From Methanosarcinales archaeon (lineage in GTDB: Archaea; Halobacteriota; Syntropharchaeia; Alkanophagales; Methanospirareceae), in NCBI GenBank assembly GCA_003661125.1, contig QMVO01000063.1, forward strand, positions 1 through 8,324: DNA of 8,324 nt, written 5' to 3'. A model generated the notes under the pieces. It saw nothing but the letters and a program-made list of their open reading frames with translations. It searched no databases and was not told where the DNA came from. The translations under genes and the position numbers were made by a program. Positions 1 to 7,000 of this stretch are shown in pieces. Numbering within the stretch: the first letter of the stretch is position 1; each line of letters starts with the position of its first letter.

Positions 1-175
1 AACCTGCTCAATAAAAGGTGGAATCCAAAAACTGAAAATGGCTGAGAGAGCAGTATGTGCAAATTTGGGTAATATGCATGATTTTATATTTTACTTTACC
101 ACTTAATATTGAGCAAATACGGGTTTGAGGAGTTTGGCTTACCAGACAACTCACATCCCATTCCTTCATGTGACC

Positions 176-946
176 TCAGTGCTCGCAGCGGTCTCGTCGG
201 TGATTAAACACCGCTATCCGTTCTCTTTTATGTCTCGACGCTTCCATCATCCTTTTTACTCGTTTTTCTAATTCCGGGTCGCAACCGCGAAAATCTCCAC
301 TTTCCATCGCTAATAGGATTTTATCCAGCTCATCATAACTCATTCCAATCTCAGATTCGTCTGTTTGACCTGCCCACAGACCCGCACTCGGGACCTTCTC
401 TATTATTGCTCTGGGAATGTCAAGCACCTCTGCCAATTTCCTTTCTTCTGTTTTCAGTAAGTCGCCAAGCGGCAGAATGTCCGCAGCGCCATCGCCGTAT
501 TTTGTAAAATATCCAATGGAAAGCTCGCTTTTGTTTCCTGTGCCCACAACTAAATAATTGAGCTTATTTGCGAAGTAATAAAGGCAAATCATCCTGATAC
601 GAGGTTTCAGGTTAGCCACCGCAATATCTATACCTTCTTTCGCTTCTTTATCGTATTCTCGTTCTTCCAGGATGTTCAAAAGGAATTTGAAGATATCGGA
701 AATGTCAATTTCCTTTGTCGCTATGCCAAACTTATTTGCAACCATTTTCGCATGTACTACGTCTTCTTTTGAGGAAAAACAAGGCATTATCAAGCCAAGC
801 GTGGTATCGGGAAACGCTTTTTTGCATAATACCGCAGTGACCGAAGAGTCAAGTCCCCCGCTCATTCCCAGAACCACGCCTTTTGCACCTGCTTCTCTCA
901 CTCTCTTTCTTATCCATTCGCTTATTCTCGATGCCAATTCATCCAT
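176..946 (-). CDS. nadE: NH3-dependent NAD+ synthetase
   Basis: Catalyses the last step of NAD biosynthesis: nicotinate adenine dinucleotide is adenylated with ATP and amidated to NAD+, in the cytoplasm. The 256-residue protein is full length for the short archaeal/bacterial form and lacks the N-terminal nitrilase-type glutaminase domain, so free ammonia is the expected nitrogen donor. Visible motifs are the N-type ATP pyrophosphatase P-loop SGGLDSS (residues 29-35), GTGNKSE (135-141), the GYFTKYGDGAADILPLGDL stretch (144-162), KVPSAGLWAGQTDE (184-197) and the C-terminal HKR (239-241). The start ATG fits the family N-terminus and an AT-rich element lies 30-40 nt upstream. It is divergent from the sppA-like gene and shares with it a 108-nt spacer. 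Its TGA stop overlaps a GAGGT ribosome-site-like string followed by a possible short ORF (see findings). Identification is secure. Confidence 0.95.
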   Translation of the reverse strand: MDELASRISEWIRKRVREAGAKGVVLGMSGGLDSSVTAVLCKKAFPDTTLGLIMPCFSSKEDVVHAKMVANKFGIATKEIDISDIFKFLLNILEEREYDKEAKEGIDIAVANLKPRIRMICLYYFANKLNYLVVGTGNKSELSIGYFTKYGDGAADILPLGDLLKTEERKLAEVLDIPRAIIEKVPSAGLWAGQTDESEIGMSYDELDKILLAMESGDFRGCDPELEKRVKRMMEASRHKRERIAVFNHRRDRCEH

Positions 947-974
947 TTTTATTTGGTTACTGAAAAACCGATGG

Positions 975-996
975 CTAATATTTATTTATGATTATA
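975..996. promoter_or_regulatory. AT-rich bidirectional promoter element between nadE and the sppA-like gene
   Basis: The divergent spacer contains TAATATTTATTTATGATTAT, readable as TATA-like on both strands. On the minus strand AAATAAATATTAG is centred about 35 nt before the nadE ATG, predicting a leader of roughly 10 nt. On the plus strand TATTTATTTATGATTATA would give a leader of about 35-45 nt for the sppA-like gene. This is assigned by position and composition only; no transcription start is known. Confidence 0.4.
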
Positions 997-1054
997 GATG
1001 GGATAGTTAAAATTGATAGAAGAATTGAAATTTGTAATTTGGAAATGAAGTAAA

Positions 1055-1795
1055 ATGAAAGAAAAAGGAGCAATTGCGATAATCCCGATAAAAGGGATGA
1101 TTACTTCAGAGGAATCGATTTTCGGGATCATGGCTGCATCTACTGAAGTAATAAGAGATATAGAGGAAGTAGAGAAGAAGCGGAAGATAAAAGCGGTGAT
1201 ATTTGAGATAAATTCTCCTGGAGGGACGCCCTTTGCATCCAAAGAAATAGCAACCTGTATAGAAAATATGGAGAAGCCAGCCATAGCATGGGTAAGAGAA
1301 TATGCTGCTTCGGGTGCTTATTGGATTGCAAGCGCGTGCGATGAAATTGTAGCTGATGTGTTGAGCACGGTGGGCAGTATAGGGGCGATGAGCATAAGAC
1401 CAGACATCGGTGAGCTGATGAAGAAGTTTGGCATAGACGTTGAGACACTAAAGACGGGCATCTATAAGGGTTTAGGACTGCCGTATGAGAAGCCGACGGA
1501 GGAAGAAAGAGAGTTGATGAAGAAGGAATTGGATGAGATTCAGGATAGTTTTTTGCATGCCATAGCGAAGAACAGGAAATTGGCTAATGCGAAAATGAAG
1601 GAATTATCCACAGGTAAGGTGTATTTAGGACGAGAAGGAAAAGAAATGGGTTTGATAGACCATTTAGGCGGGAAAGAATTGGCAATAAGGATAGCAAAGG
1701 AGCGAAGCGGAATAAAACGGGAAAAGCTAATAGACTACGGCGAGAGGAAGAGGAAAGGATTTTTGAGACGGTTAATGGAAGAGATGATGAGGTAA
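1055..1795 (+). CDS. sppA: SppA/ClpP-like serine protease (peptidase family S49), no membrane anchor
   Basis: A 246-residue member of peptidase family S49 (signal peptide peptidase SppA and archaeal relatives), which cleaves hydrophobic peptides such as leftover signal peptides using a Ser-Lys dyad. Motifs in order: INSPGGTPFASKEI (52-65), the nucleophile motif EYAASGAYW with Ser86 (82-90), the STVGSIGAM strand (104-112), and TGIYKGLGLPYEKPTEEER with Lys138 (134-152). The Ser86-Lys138 spacing of 52 residues equals that of Bacillus subtilis SppA (Ser147/Lys199). Unlike typical SppA, no N-terminal transmembrane helix or signal peptide is seen. An in-frame TGA at 1046-1048 rules out a longer 5' end from a start further upstream, so the protein looks cytoplasmic or peripheral. 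The C-terminus is very basic and amphipathic (RKRKGFLRRLMEEMMR). It is the first gene of a tight pair with the 56-residue ORF. Family is secure; the physiological substrate is not known. Confidence 0.88.
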   Translation: MKEKGAIAIIPIKGMITSEESIFGIMAASTEVIRDIEEVEKKRKIKAVIFEINSPGGTPFASKEIATCIENMEKPAIAWVREYAASGAYWIASACDEIVADVLSTVGSIGAMSIRPDIGELMKKFGIDVETLKTGIYKGLGLPYEKPTEEERELMKKELDEIQDSFLHAIAKNRKLANAKMKELSTGKVYLGREGKEMGLIDHLGGKELAIRIAKERSGIKREKLIDYGERKRKGFLRRLMEEMMR

Positions 1796-1796
1796 A

Positions 1797-1967
1797 ATGG
1801 AAGAAAAAAACGGAGTAGAAGTGGAGATATTTGTGGATAAGGAGGAGGTGGGAGCAAACGAGTTCGTGCAAAATGTAATGGGAAAGGCGATTGCAGGTGC
1901 TGTTTCTGCGTTGAAGGGCGTAAAGGAAGACTGGAAGGAGATAGAGGTAAGAGTGAGGAGGAAATAA
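1797..1967 (+). CDS. small conserved-type archaeal protein, 56 aa, function unknown
   Basis: The start codon lies one base after the stop of the sppA-like gene, and the ribosome-site string GAGGT (1789-1793) overlaps that stop codon, so translation is probably coupled. The 56-residue product begins MEEKNGVEVEIFVDKEEV and contains NEFVQNVMGKAIAGAVSALK (21-40), then GVKEDWKEIEVRVRRK. The pattern is a short N-terminal strand pair, a hydrophobic central helix (about 20-42) ending in SLKG-like residues, and a last basic strand. From memory this resembles a group of small uncharacterised archaeal proteins with the layout strand-NxFV-helix-LKG-strand; I cannot name a family. No cysteines, membrane segment or known catalytic motif is present. 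Alternating charged/hydrophobic strands and codon use like its neighbours make it a convincing real gene. A role linked to the S49 peptidase is inference from operon position only. Confidence 0.75.
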   Translation: MEEKNGVEVEIFVDKEEVGANEFVQNVMGKAIAGAVSALKGVKEDWKEIEVRVRRK

Positions 1968-1969
1968 AG

Positions 1970-1984
1970 TATTAATTAATTAAA
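1970..1984 (+). promoter_or_regulatory. candidate TATA element for rlmE
   Basis: TATTAATTAATTAAA lies between the small ORF and rlmE, centred about 20-22 nt before the rlmE ATG. No ribosome-site-like purine run precedes that ATG (the bases are ACTGAATTCGGC), so a leaderless or near-leaderless transcript starting at the ATG would fit. Read-through from the sppA-like unit is also possible because no terminator is seen between them. Confidence 0.35.
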
Positions 1985-1996
1985 ACTGAATTCGGC

Positions 1997-2611
1997 ATGG
2001 TAAAAAGAGCAGACTTGAAAAGAGACAGGTTTTACAAAAGAGCGAAAGAAGAAGGTTACAGGTCTCGCTCTGCATTTAAGCTGCTGCAAATAGAAGATAA
2101 ATTTGATGTGATAAAAGAGGGAGATGTGGTTGTAGATCTTGGTGCCGCTCCTGGAGGCTGGTCACAGGTGGCAAAAGAGTTAGTCGGAGAGAAAGGGGTG
2201 GTAATAAGCGTGGATTTGCAGCACATAAAAAAATTGGAAGGCGTTGAATCAATAAAAGGTGACATAACAAGTGAAGAGGAGACTGTTTCTACAATCAGAG
2301 AAAAACTTTTTTCAGAAAGAAAAGATTCGGTAGATGTCGTTTTATCAGATGTGTCGCCAAAGTTGAGTGGGAATAGAGATTATGACCATTTTTGTTCTTT
2401 TGAACTGAGCAAATCTGCATTAAACATAGCTTCTGCGCTTTTAAGGAAAAATGGTAACTTCGTGGTGAAAATCTTCCAGGGCGCTTATTATAATAAGTTT
2501 TATGGTAGTGTGAAAGAGAAGTTCAGGCATACGAGAGCATATTCGCCGGAGGCATCACGTAAAAGAAGTGCAGAAGTTTTTGTGATAGGAAAAGAGTATT
2601 ATGGAGAATAA
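1997..2611 (+). CDS. rlmE: RlmE/FtsJ-family 23S rRNA (uridine-2'-O-)-methyltransferase
   Basis: A SAM-dependent 2'-O-ribose methyltransferase of the RrmJ/FtsJ family, which in E. coli methylates U2552 in the A-loop of 23S rRNA; the archaeal target is presumed equivalent. The 204 residues match the bacterial enzyme in length. The catalytic tetrad K-D-K-E is visible at Lys28 (RSRSAFKLLQ), Asp118 (SDVSPKLSG), Lys158 (VVKIFQG) and Glu193 (RSAEVFVIG). The D-K and K-E spacings of 40 and 35 residues are identical to those of E. coli RrmJ (124/164/199). The SAM-binding motif I is DLGAAPGGWSQV (47-58), with the next acidic strand end at SVDLQ (71-75). The N-terminus is basic, as expected for rRNA binding. 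No TRAM or other extra domain is fused, although some archaeal homologues carry one. It converges with mtnA across a 34-nt gap. Confidence 0.95.
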   Translation: MVKRADLKRDRFYKRAKEEGYRSRSAFKLLQIEDKFDVIKEGDVVVDLGAAPGGWSQVAKELVGEKGVVISVDLQHIKKLEGVESIKGDITSEEETVSTIREKLFSERKDSVDVVLSDVSPKLSGNRDYDHFCSFELSKSALNIASALLRKNGNFVVKIFQGAYYNKFYGSVKEKFRHTRAYSPEASRKRSAEVFVIGKEYYGE

Positions 2612-2645
2612 ATTATTTCGATTCAATGACAAATACGGAAAAGGG

Positions 2646-3623
2646 TTACATTTTTGAGCAGATGCCGCGCTCCGTAATAACAGCCTCTATCAACTCAAAA
2701 GGGGTAAAGTCAAATGCGGGATTATAAACATTAACCATGAGCGGTGCAATTTGCTTCCCCGCGAAAAATATCAACTCTTCAGGACTTCTTTCCTCTATCA
2801 CAACCTCTTTGTAAGACCTTTTCAAGTCAAAACTGGAGAGTGGAGCGGCAACGTAAAAAGGAACGTTATGCGCTTTCGCAACCACTGCATGCATATAAGT
2901 CCCTATTTTATTTATCACCCCGTCTTTAACCACCCTATCTGCACCTACTATCACTTTATCTACTTTACCTTCTCGCATTACGGCGGCACTCATGCTATCT
3001 GCAATCAACGTAACCGGGATTTTGTCTTGAAGCAGTTCCCAAGCGGTTATCCTCGAACCCTGATTCAGAGGTCTGGTCTCACACGCTATTACTTCTATTC
3101 TTTTTCCTTTCTCTATTGCAGTTCTTATTACGCCCAGCGCAGTTCCCCAATCAACACAAGCTAAACGACCCGCATTGCAATGTGTCAATACCACATCTCC
3201 ATCTTCCAGAAGATCACTTCCATACTCACCTATCGTTTTGTTAACCGCAACGTCTTCGTCTGCCATCTTTTTCGCCTCGTCCAGCGCATACGTTTTCATC
3301 TCTTGCGTGCTTTTCCCCAGCATTGCTGCATTTAATGCCCTGTTAACGCCGTAAGAGAGATTTACAGCCGTAGGTCGTGCTTTTTTAAGCCTCTCAACCT
3401 TCTTTTTTACAATCTCCTTACTTTTCTCATTTATGCAGGCTAAAACAACGCCGAAAGCACCCGCAACACCCAATGCAGGTGCACCCCTCACTTTTAATCG
3501 CTGTATTGCATCTATTAGCTCTGCTAACGTCTTGCACTCCACGATCTTGTACTCCTGCGGCAATAAAGTCTGATCTATTAGTTTTAGTGAGTCCTTTTTC
3601 TCGTCCCACTCGATTGTTCTCAT
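2646..3623 (-). CDS. mtnA: S-methyl-5-thioribose-1-phosphate isomerase (MtnA, aIF2B-like family)
   Basis: An aldose-ketose isomerase converting 5-methylthioribose-1-phosphate to methylthioribulose-1-phosphate in salvage of methylthioadenosine, the by-product of SAM-dependent polyamine-type reactions. The 325-residue protein is slightly short of the roughly 345 usual for MtnA but has all landmarks: RGAPALGVAGAFG (46-58), THCNAGRLACVDWGTALGVI (147-166) with the catalytic Cys149, ETRPLNQGSRITAWEL (182-197), IADSMSAAVM (207-216), VGADRVVKDGVINKIGTYMH (226-245) with the catalytic Asp229, VAAPLSSFD (258-266) and the terminal NPAFDFTP (301-308). The main alternatives are ribose-1,5-bisphosphate isomerase of the archaeal AMP/RuBisCO route, or an aIF2B regulatory-like subunit. 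The PLNQGSR and NPAFD-TP motifs favour MtnA, but substrate within this superfamily is hard to fix from sequence. It is transcribed alone, without other methionine-salvage genes nearby. A basic, slightly shortened N-terminal region is unremarkable. Confidence 0.88.
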   Translation of the reverse strand: MRTIEWDEKKDSLKLIDQTLLPQEYKIVECKTLAELIDAIQRLKVRGAPALGVAGAFGVVLACINEKSKEIVKKKVERLKKARPTAVNLSYGVNRALNAAMLGKSTQEMKTYALDEAKKMADEDVAVNKTIGEYGSDLLEDGDVVLTHCNAGRLACVDWGTALGVIRTAIEKGKRIEVIACETRPLNQGSRITAWELLQDKIPVTLIADSMSAAVMREGKVDKVIVGADRVVKDGVINKIGTYMHAVVAKAHNVPFYVAAPLSSFDLKRSYKEVVIEERSPEELIFFAGKQIAPLMVNVYNPAFDFTPFELIEAVITERGICSKM

Positions 3624-3643
3624 TTGTATATTTTAGTCTTGGT

Positions 3644-3652
3644 GGTATAAGT
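3644..3652 (-). promoter_or_regulatory. TATA box of mtnA, leaderless-type spacing
   Basis: On the minus strand ACTTATACC is centred about 25 nt before the mtnA ATG, the usual TATA-to-start-site distance in archaea. Between them is only CAAGACTAAAATATACAA, with no ribosome-site-like purine run. The simplest reading is a leaderless mRNA beginning at or near the ATG. Confidence 0.45.
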
Positions 3653-3844
3653 AACAGGCATTTAGTATTTAAATGAAGTACATCCGTTATCACCTGTCTG
3701 TCCGATTTGGTATTTGTTATTTGGAGTTTGGAAATTAAGTCCACGGCAAATACAATCCATTCATACGTTATATTTTAAAATCCAATTTTTATACTTCATA
3801 CTACTTCTATGGAAATCTTTTTAATTAACCTCAACAATAAAAGT
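3653..3844. other. gene-free AT-rich spacer upstream of mtnA
   Basis: This is the left part of the 471-nt intergenic region 3624-4094. I see no credible ORF, tRNA or terminator here. It holds a T/G-rich low-complexity stretch (3705-3735, ATTTGGTATTTGTTATTTGG and following) resembling the sequence just upstream of the sppA-like gene, and TATA-like strings on the plus strand at 3768-3776 and 3786-3795, which could serve a transcript running into the structured region to the right. Nothing else is supportable. Confidence 0.4.
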
Positions 3845-3869
3845 CGTATATCTTACTAAAGGTAAGATA
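3845..3869 (+). promoter_or_regulatory. TATA-like element overlapping an 8-bp perfect palindrome (possible operator)
   Basis: CGTATATCTT contains a TATA-like core (3846-3852). Overlapping its right side is TATCTTAC (3849-3856), a 5-nt spacer TAAAG, and GTAAGATA (3862-3869), a perfect 8-bp inverted repeat. If the TATA core is used, transcription would start around 3872-3878, so the palindrome sits exactly where a dimeric repressor would block the polymerase. The alternative is a short RNA hairpin in a longer transcript. A near-copy of the right half with its spacer, CTAAAGATAAGAT, occurs at 7350-7362 upstream of the second surface-protein gene (12 of 13 bases identical to 3856-3868). Confidence 0.35.
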
Positions 3870-3881
3870 GAAGGCGGAGAT

Positions 3882-3986
3882 ATGTGGGAGGGGAAAGGTA
3901 GCAAAAAGCGTGAAAATACCATCCAGCCCTCTACGTGGTTCGAATCCATGAGGGGGAAATGGGGCAAGAAGGCAGTACCCCAATAG
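3882..3986 (+). CDS. possible very short ORF (34 aa) upstream of the surface-protein gene
   Basis: An ATG-to-TAG ORF encoding a strongly basic, Trp-containing peptide (MWEGKGSKKRENTIQPSTWF, then ESMRGKWGKKAVPQ). A purine run GGCGGAGAT lies directly before the ATG, though with only about 2 nt of spacing after GGAG, and a TATA-like element is centred about 33 nt upstream, a distance similar to that seen for nadE and for the large gene at 4095. It is in the same reading frame as the 4095 gene, separated from it by the TAG and a TGA at 4005-4007. It overlaps the hairpins described separately, so it may simply be an accidental open frame in a structured RNA. No family recognised. Confidence 0.2.
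   Translation: MWEGKGSKKRENTIQPSTWFESMRGKWGKKAVPQ
3927..3982 (+). ncRNA. candidate structured RNA / leader: two consecutive strong hairpins
   Basis: Hairpin 1: CCCTCT (3927-3932) pairs with AGGGGG (3951-3956) and CGTGG (3934-3938) with CCATG (3946-3950), giving an 11-bp helix with two G-U pairs and a single bulged A at 3933. It is capped by the 7-nt loop TTCGAAT, so the tip looks like a tRNA T-arm. Hairpin 2: TGGGG (3960-3964) pairs with CCCCA (3978-3982) around a 13-nt loop. A 4-bp GGTA/TACC pairing (3897-3900 with 3917-3920) may precede them. No matching acceptor or anticodon arm exists, so it is not a tRNA, and I do not recognise a riboswitch class. It could be a leader of the 4095 gene, an independent small RNA, or chance. 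Pairing was found by eye. Confidence 0.35.
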
Positions 3987-4024
3987 GTGAAGAGAAAAAG
4001 GGACTGAAGAAGATATTTTGGTAA

Positions 4025-4084
4025 TCATCTTCTCCCGCGCGCCGAGGAGGGGCGCGATATAAATACCCAACAAATAGGAGGTGA
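4025..4084 (+). promoter_or_regulatory. ribosome site, TATA box and possible site-sequestering leader of the surface-protein gene
   Basis: AGGAGGTGA (4076-4084) is a nearly full match to the 16S 3' end and lies 10 nt before the ATG at 4095, fixing that start. TATAAATA (4058-4065) is a strong archaeal TATA box. CGCGCC (4038-4043) and GGCGCG (4051-4056) form a 6-bp all-GC hairpin whose 7-nt loop GAGGAGG is a second, orphan ribosome-site string. TCATCTTCT (4025-4033) can pair with AGGAGGTGA over nine contiguous pairs (two G-U), which would enclose the GC hairpin and hide the ribosome site. The TATA box, if used, predicts a start near 4083-4088, leaving little or no ribosome site in the message; a start further upstream would make the folding model possible. 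The two readings conflict and cannot be settled from sequence. Confidence 0.45.
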
Positions 4085-4094
4085 AAAGAAAAAG

Positions 4095-7000
4095 ATGAAA
4101 AACAAAAATGGAATAGCATTACTTGGAATAGTTGCGTTTTTCGCATTGGTTGCAATAACGGCGACAGCTTCTGCACAGCCAGCAGAGAACGTGGTATGGC
4201 TCGAACCAGAGAATAGTAGTGTTCCCGGATATTGCAACACCGTAGTTGTAGAGGTATGGGCTAATATAACGGATCCAGATGGATGTGCAGGTGGCACATT
4301 AAATATCACGTACGATCCGGGATGTGCTAATGTAACAGATTGGGAACGCAACACTGATGACTGGCCACTGGGAACATGGAATTCAAGTGTCGATGGCAGA
4401 GAGTGGATAACTTTCGAGACCTTATTTAACCGAACTGGCGAGGTACTAATCGGAACGCTGACAATTCACTGCATTAGTACAAGTTTATGCACAACTCCAT
4501 TGATATTCGATGAGGGTAGTTCGTTGTTTGCAGAACCACCAACAGAATGGAGAAACGGCACATTCACCTGTGAGGTGCTCAAACCAGACCTGAGCGTGAC
4601 CAAGGTTGAAGTGAATTACGATGCGCCGGGTCTCGGTGGCAGTGCAGTCGGACCAGAACCTGGTCCTGGTGTGCACCCGCAGTGTAACAACATATCTGCG
4701 GTGATAGAAAACAGCGGAGCATGCGTTTTATCTCCGTTCAATGTTACGTTTGAAGTAGACGGAACTATGTTGTGTACAGTGCAAGTTCCCGTCTTGCCAG
4801 GAGGAGCTACTACAATCGTGCATTGCAACTGTTTATGGTATCCCATGGCAGGAGATGCTTTTGCGATAAATGTAACCGTAGATTCTAATAACGAGATTCC
4901 TGAGTCTGACGAAACGAATAACACGATGTGGAATAATGGAACAGTCGTTTCCAATGGCTACAAAGGCGGTGGATGGCAGGGTCCCGACATGAACCTGACA
5001 AACGTGCAGTGCCACCCACAAGATACAATCAATCTGACCTATTCTGTTGGGGACAGCTATTACTTGAGCGGGGCTACAAACTGGACTGAATATACCGCTA
5101 ACTGGACTGCAAGTGATTTACCTGTTCCTGAGAATGCAACCATCGAGAAGGCATGGCTGTACGTGTATTACACATGGGACAAGGACGATGTAATGCCTGG
5201 TAATGTTAATCTGACATTCAATGACAACTCCATAACGTTAGCCAGACACTACTCTGATCGCAAGGGATTTCCCAAGTATGACTATCCCGCCGGGATGATG
5301 GTTTACAACGTGACCAGCGAATTCAATGCAACCGGCGAAAATAAAGCAGTACTGACAAAATCTGACGCTGCACTTGAGGTGTCAATGAAGGGTATGTTGC
5401 TAATGGTGGTCTATAAGCATCCGGACGAGCCAGAGCGGATCATCTGCATTGACGAAGGATATGACATGCTGTATGCAAACAAGCTTTACGGTGTGAGTTC
5501 AGAAGAGGCAACCACCTACGCAAACTTTACTTGCTGTGAGCCAGTACCCATAGAAGAAATAGGTAAAGCTACACTGATAACGGTCGCGCCAAATGCGGCT
5601 GATGGAGATGACAAGAACAGACTGTCATTCAATAACGGACTGTGGAAAGGGATATGGGACCACTATGAAGGAGCCACTGAGCTTGGTATCGCGGAGACTG
5701 ATGTATTAGCTTATCTCAAAGCAACTGATAACCTCGCAAACTTCCAGAGCCACATTCCTACGGGCGAGACAAAAGGTGATTTCATGGAAGCGAGCAACGC
5801 GTTCTTGATCCTGGAGAAAGGGGTCGTAGAAAGGCCTGACTTAAACGTAACAGAAATCGAGCTAAACTGCGGTGGCTACCTATTTGGAAACGAGAGCAAC
5901 AAGATATGTGCGAAGATTGAGAACAACGGCAGCGGAGATGCAGGCGCATTCAACGTGAGCTTTGTTATTGACGGTTTCAGCAAAGAAGCAAGAATAGACG
6001 GATTGGCAGCCGGTGAAAATAAAACGGTGTGCATTTATGACACAATGAGCAGAAATGCTGGCGATTCCGTGAATGTTACCGTTACCGCTGACTGCAACGG
6101 TGAAGTCATTGAGTCTGATGAGACGAACAATGAATCAACTATGGTTACAATGGTAGTGAACAACGGCTACAAGGGCAAGCGATACACGGGTGGCGATGAC
6201 ATCACTACATGGAAGGCGTTTGAACTCCACGGCAACCTGTTATATTCACTTGGCGATAGCTACTATCTAAGTTCATATTCCTATCCGGACTGGACGAGCT
6301 ACATCGTCAATTGGACCGCAAGCGACCTGCCAGTTCCGGATACTGCGACCATCAAAGAAGCAAGATTATATGTGCCGTACACATGGGACAAAGGAGGAGT
6401 GATGCCTGATGAAGTCAGCCTGACATTCAACGGAAATAATCAAGCACTGGCGGCACACTATTCGGATAGAAAAGGGTACGGTAGCTACGATTATCCATAC
6501 GGGATGCTGGCATACAACGTAACTGGAGATTTTGACACAAGCGGCAACACTGCGGTTCTGGTCAACTCACATCCAGGCGGTGACAATGTATCTATACGCG
6601 GGATGCTCCTCGTAGTGGTGTATGCAGATGAGCGCGAACTGCCGCAGCGAAAGCTATTTATCAATGAAGGGTTCGATCTGCTCTATGGTGGCGCATCTAA
6701 GTGTACAACGCCAGAAGAAGCAACTGCGTATGCACCATTCGATGCGATGAAGATAGATAGATCAAAGGTAGATAGTGCCAGGCTGATCACCGTTGCCCCT
6801 GGTGCGGGTCCAAATGAAGGCGACCTGCTATTCAATGGTCGGACCTGGAATGACGTCTGGAGTTTTACTACTGCCGCACAGATAGGCATTGACGAGCGTG
6901 ATGTGACGTCCTATTTGCGCCCAACGAGTAATGAAGCAGGGTTCCGGAGCAGCGGAGATTACATGGAAGCAAGCAATGCTTTTTTGATTGTGACAGAGAA

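Noticed and set aside
1..45. Tail of an upstream plus-strand gene entering the window (frame 1, 14 codons to TGA)
   Set aside because: Too short to recognise, and another frame is also open here; the composition is like the non-coding flank.
672..1010. 112-codon plus-strand ORF opposite the 5' half of nadE
   Set aside because: nadE is certain from its catalytic motifs; the opposite frame shows no family features.
3934..3956. tRNA gene suggested by the GGTTCGAATCC T-arm signature
   Set aside because: The T-arm pairs well, but no 7-bp acceptor partner (TCCCCCT-like) or anticodon/D arms exist 60-75 nt upstream; the flanking bases instead extend the same hairpin.
3890..3990. c-di-GMP (GEMM) or other known riboswitch
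   Set aside because: A GCAAAAAGC string and paired stems gave a faint resemblance, but the conserved core bases and the tetraloop/receptor of GEMM are not present, nor the cores of the TPP, fluoride or cobalamin classes.
3984..4007. TAG at 3984 read as pyrrolysine, joining the short ORF to the large gene
   Set aside because: The frame meets a TGA at 4005-4007 before reaching 4095, and the large gene has its own signal peptide and strong ribosome site.
4616..4954. Long antisense ORFs opposite the surface-protein gene (also 3931-4354)
   Set aside because: They lie opposite a well-supported coding frame, have no ribosome site or recognisable domain, and show low-complexity composition typical of antisense frames.
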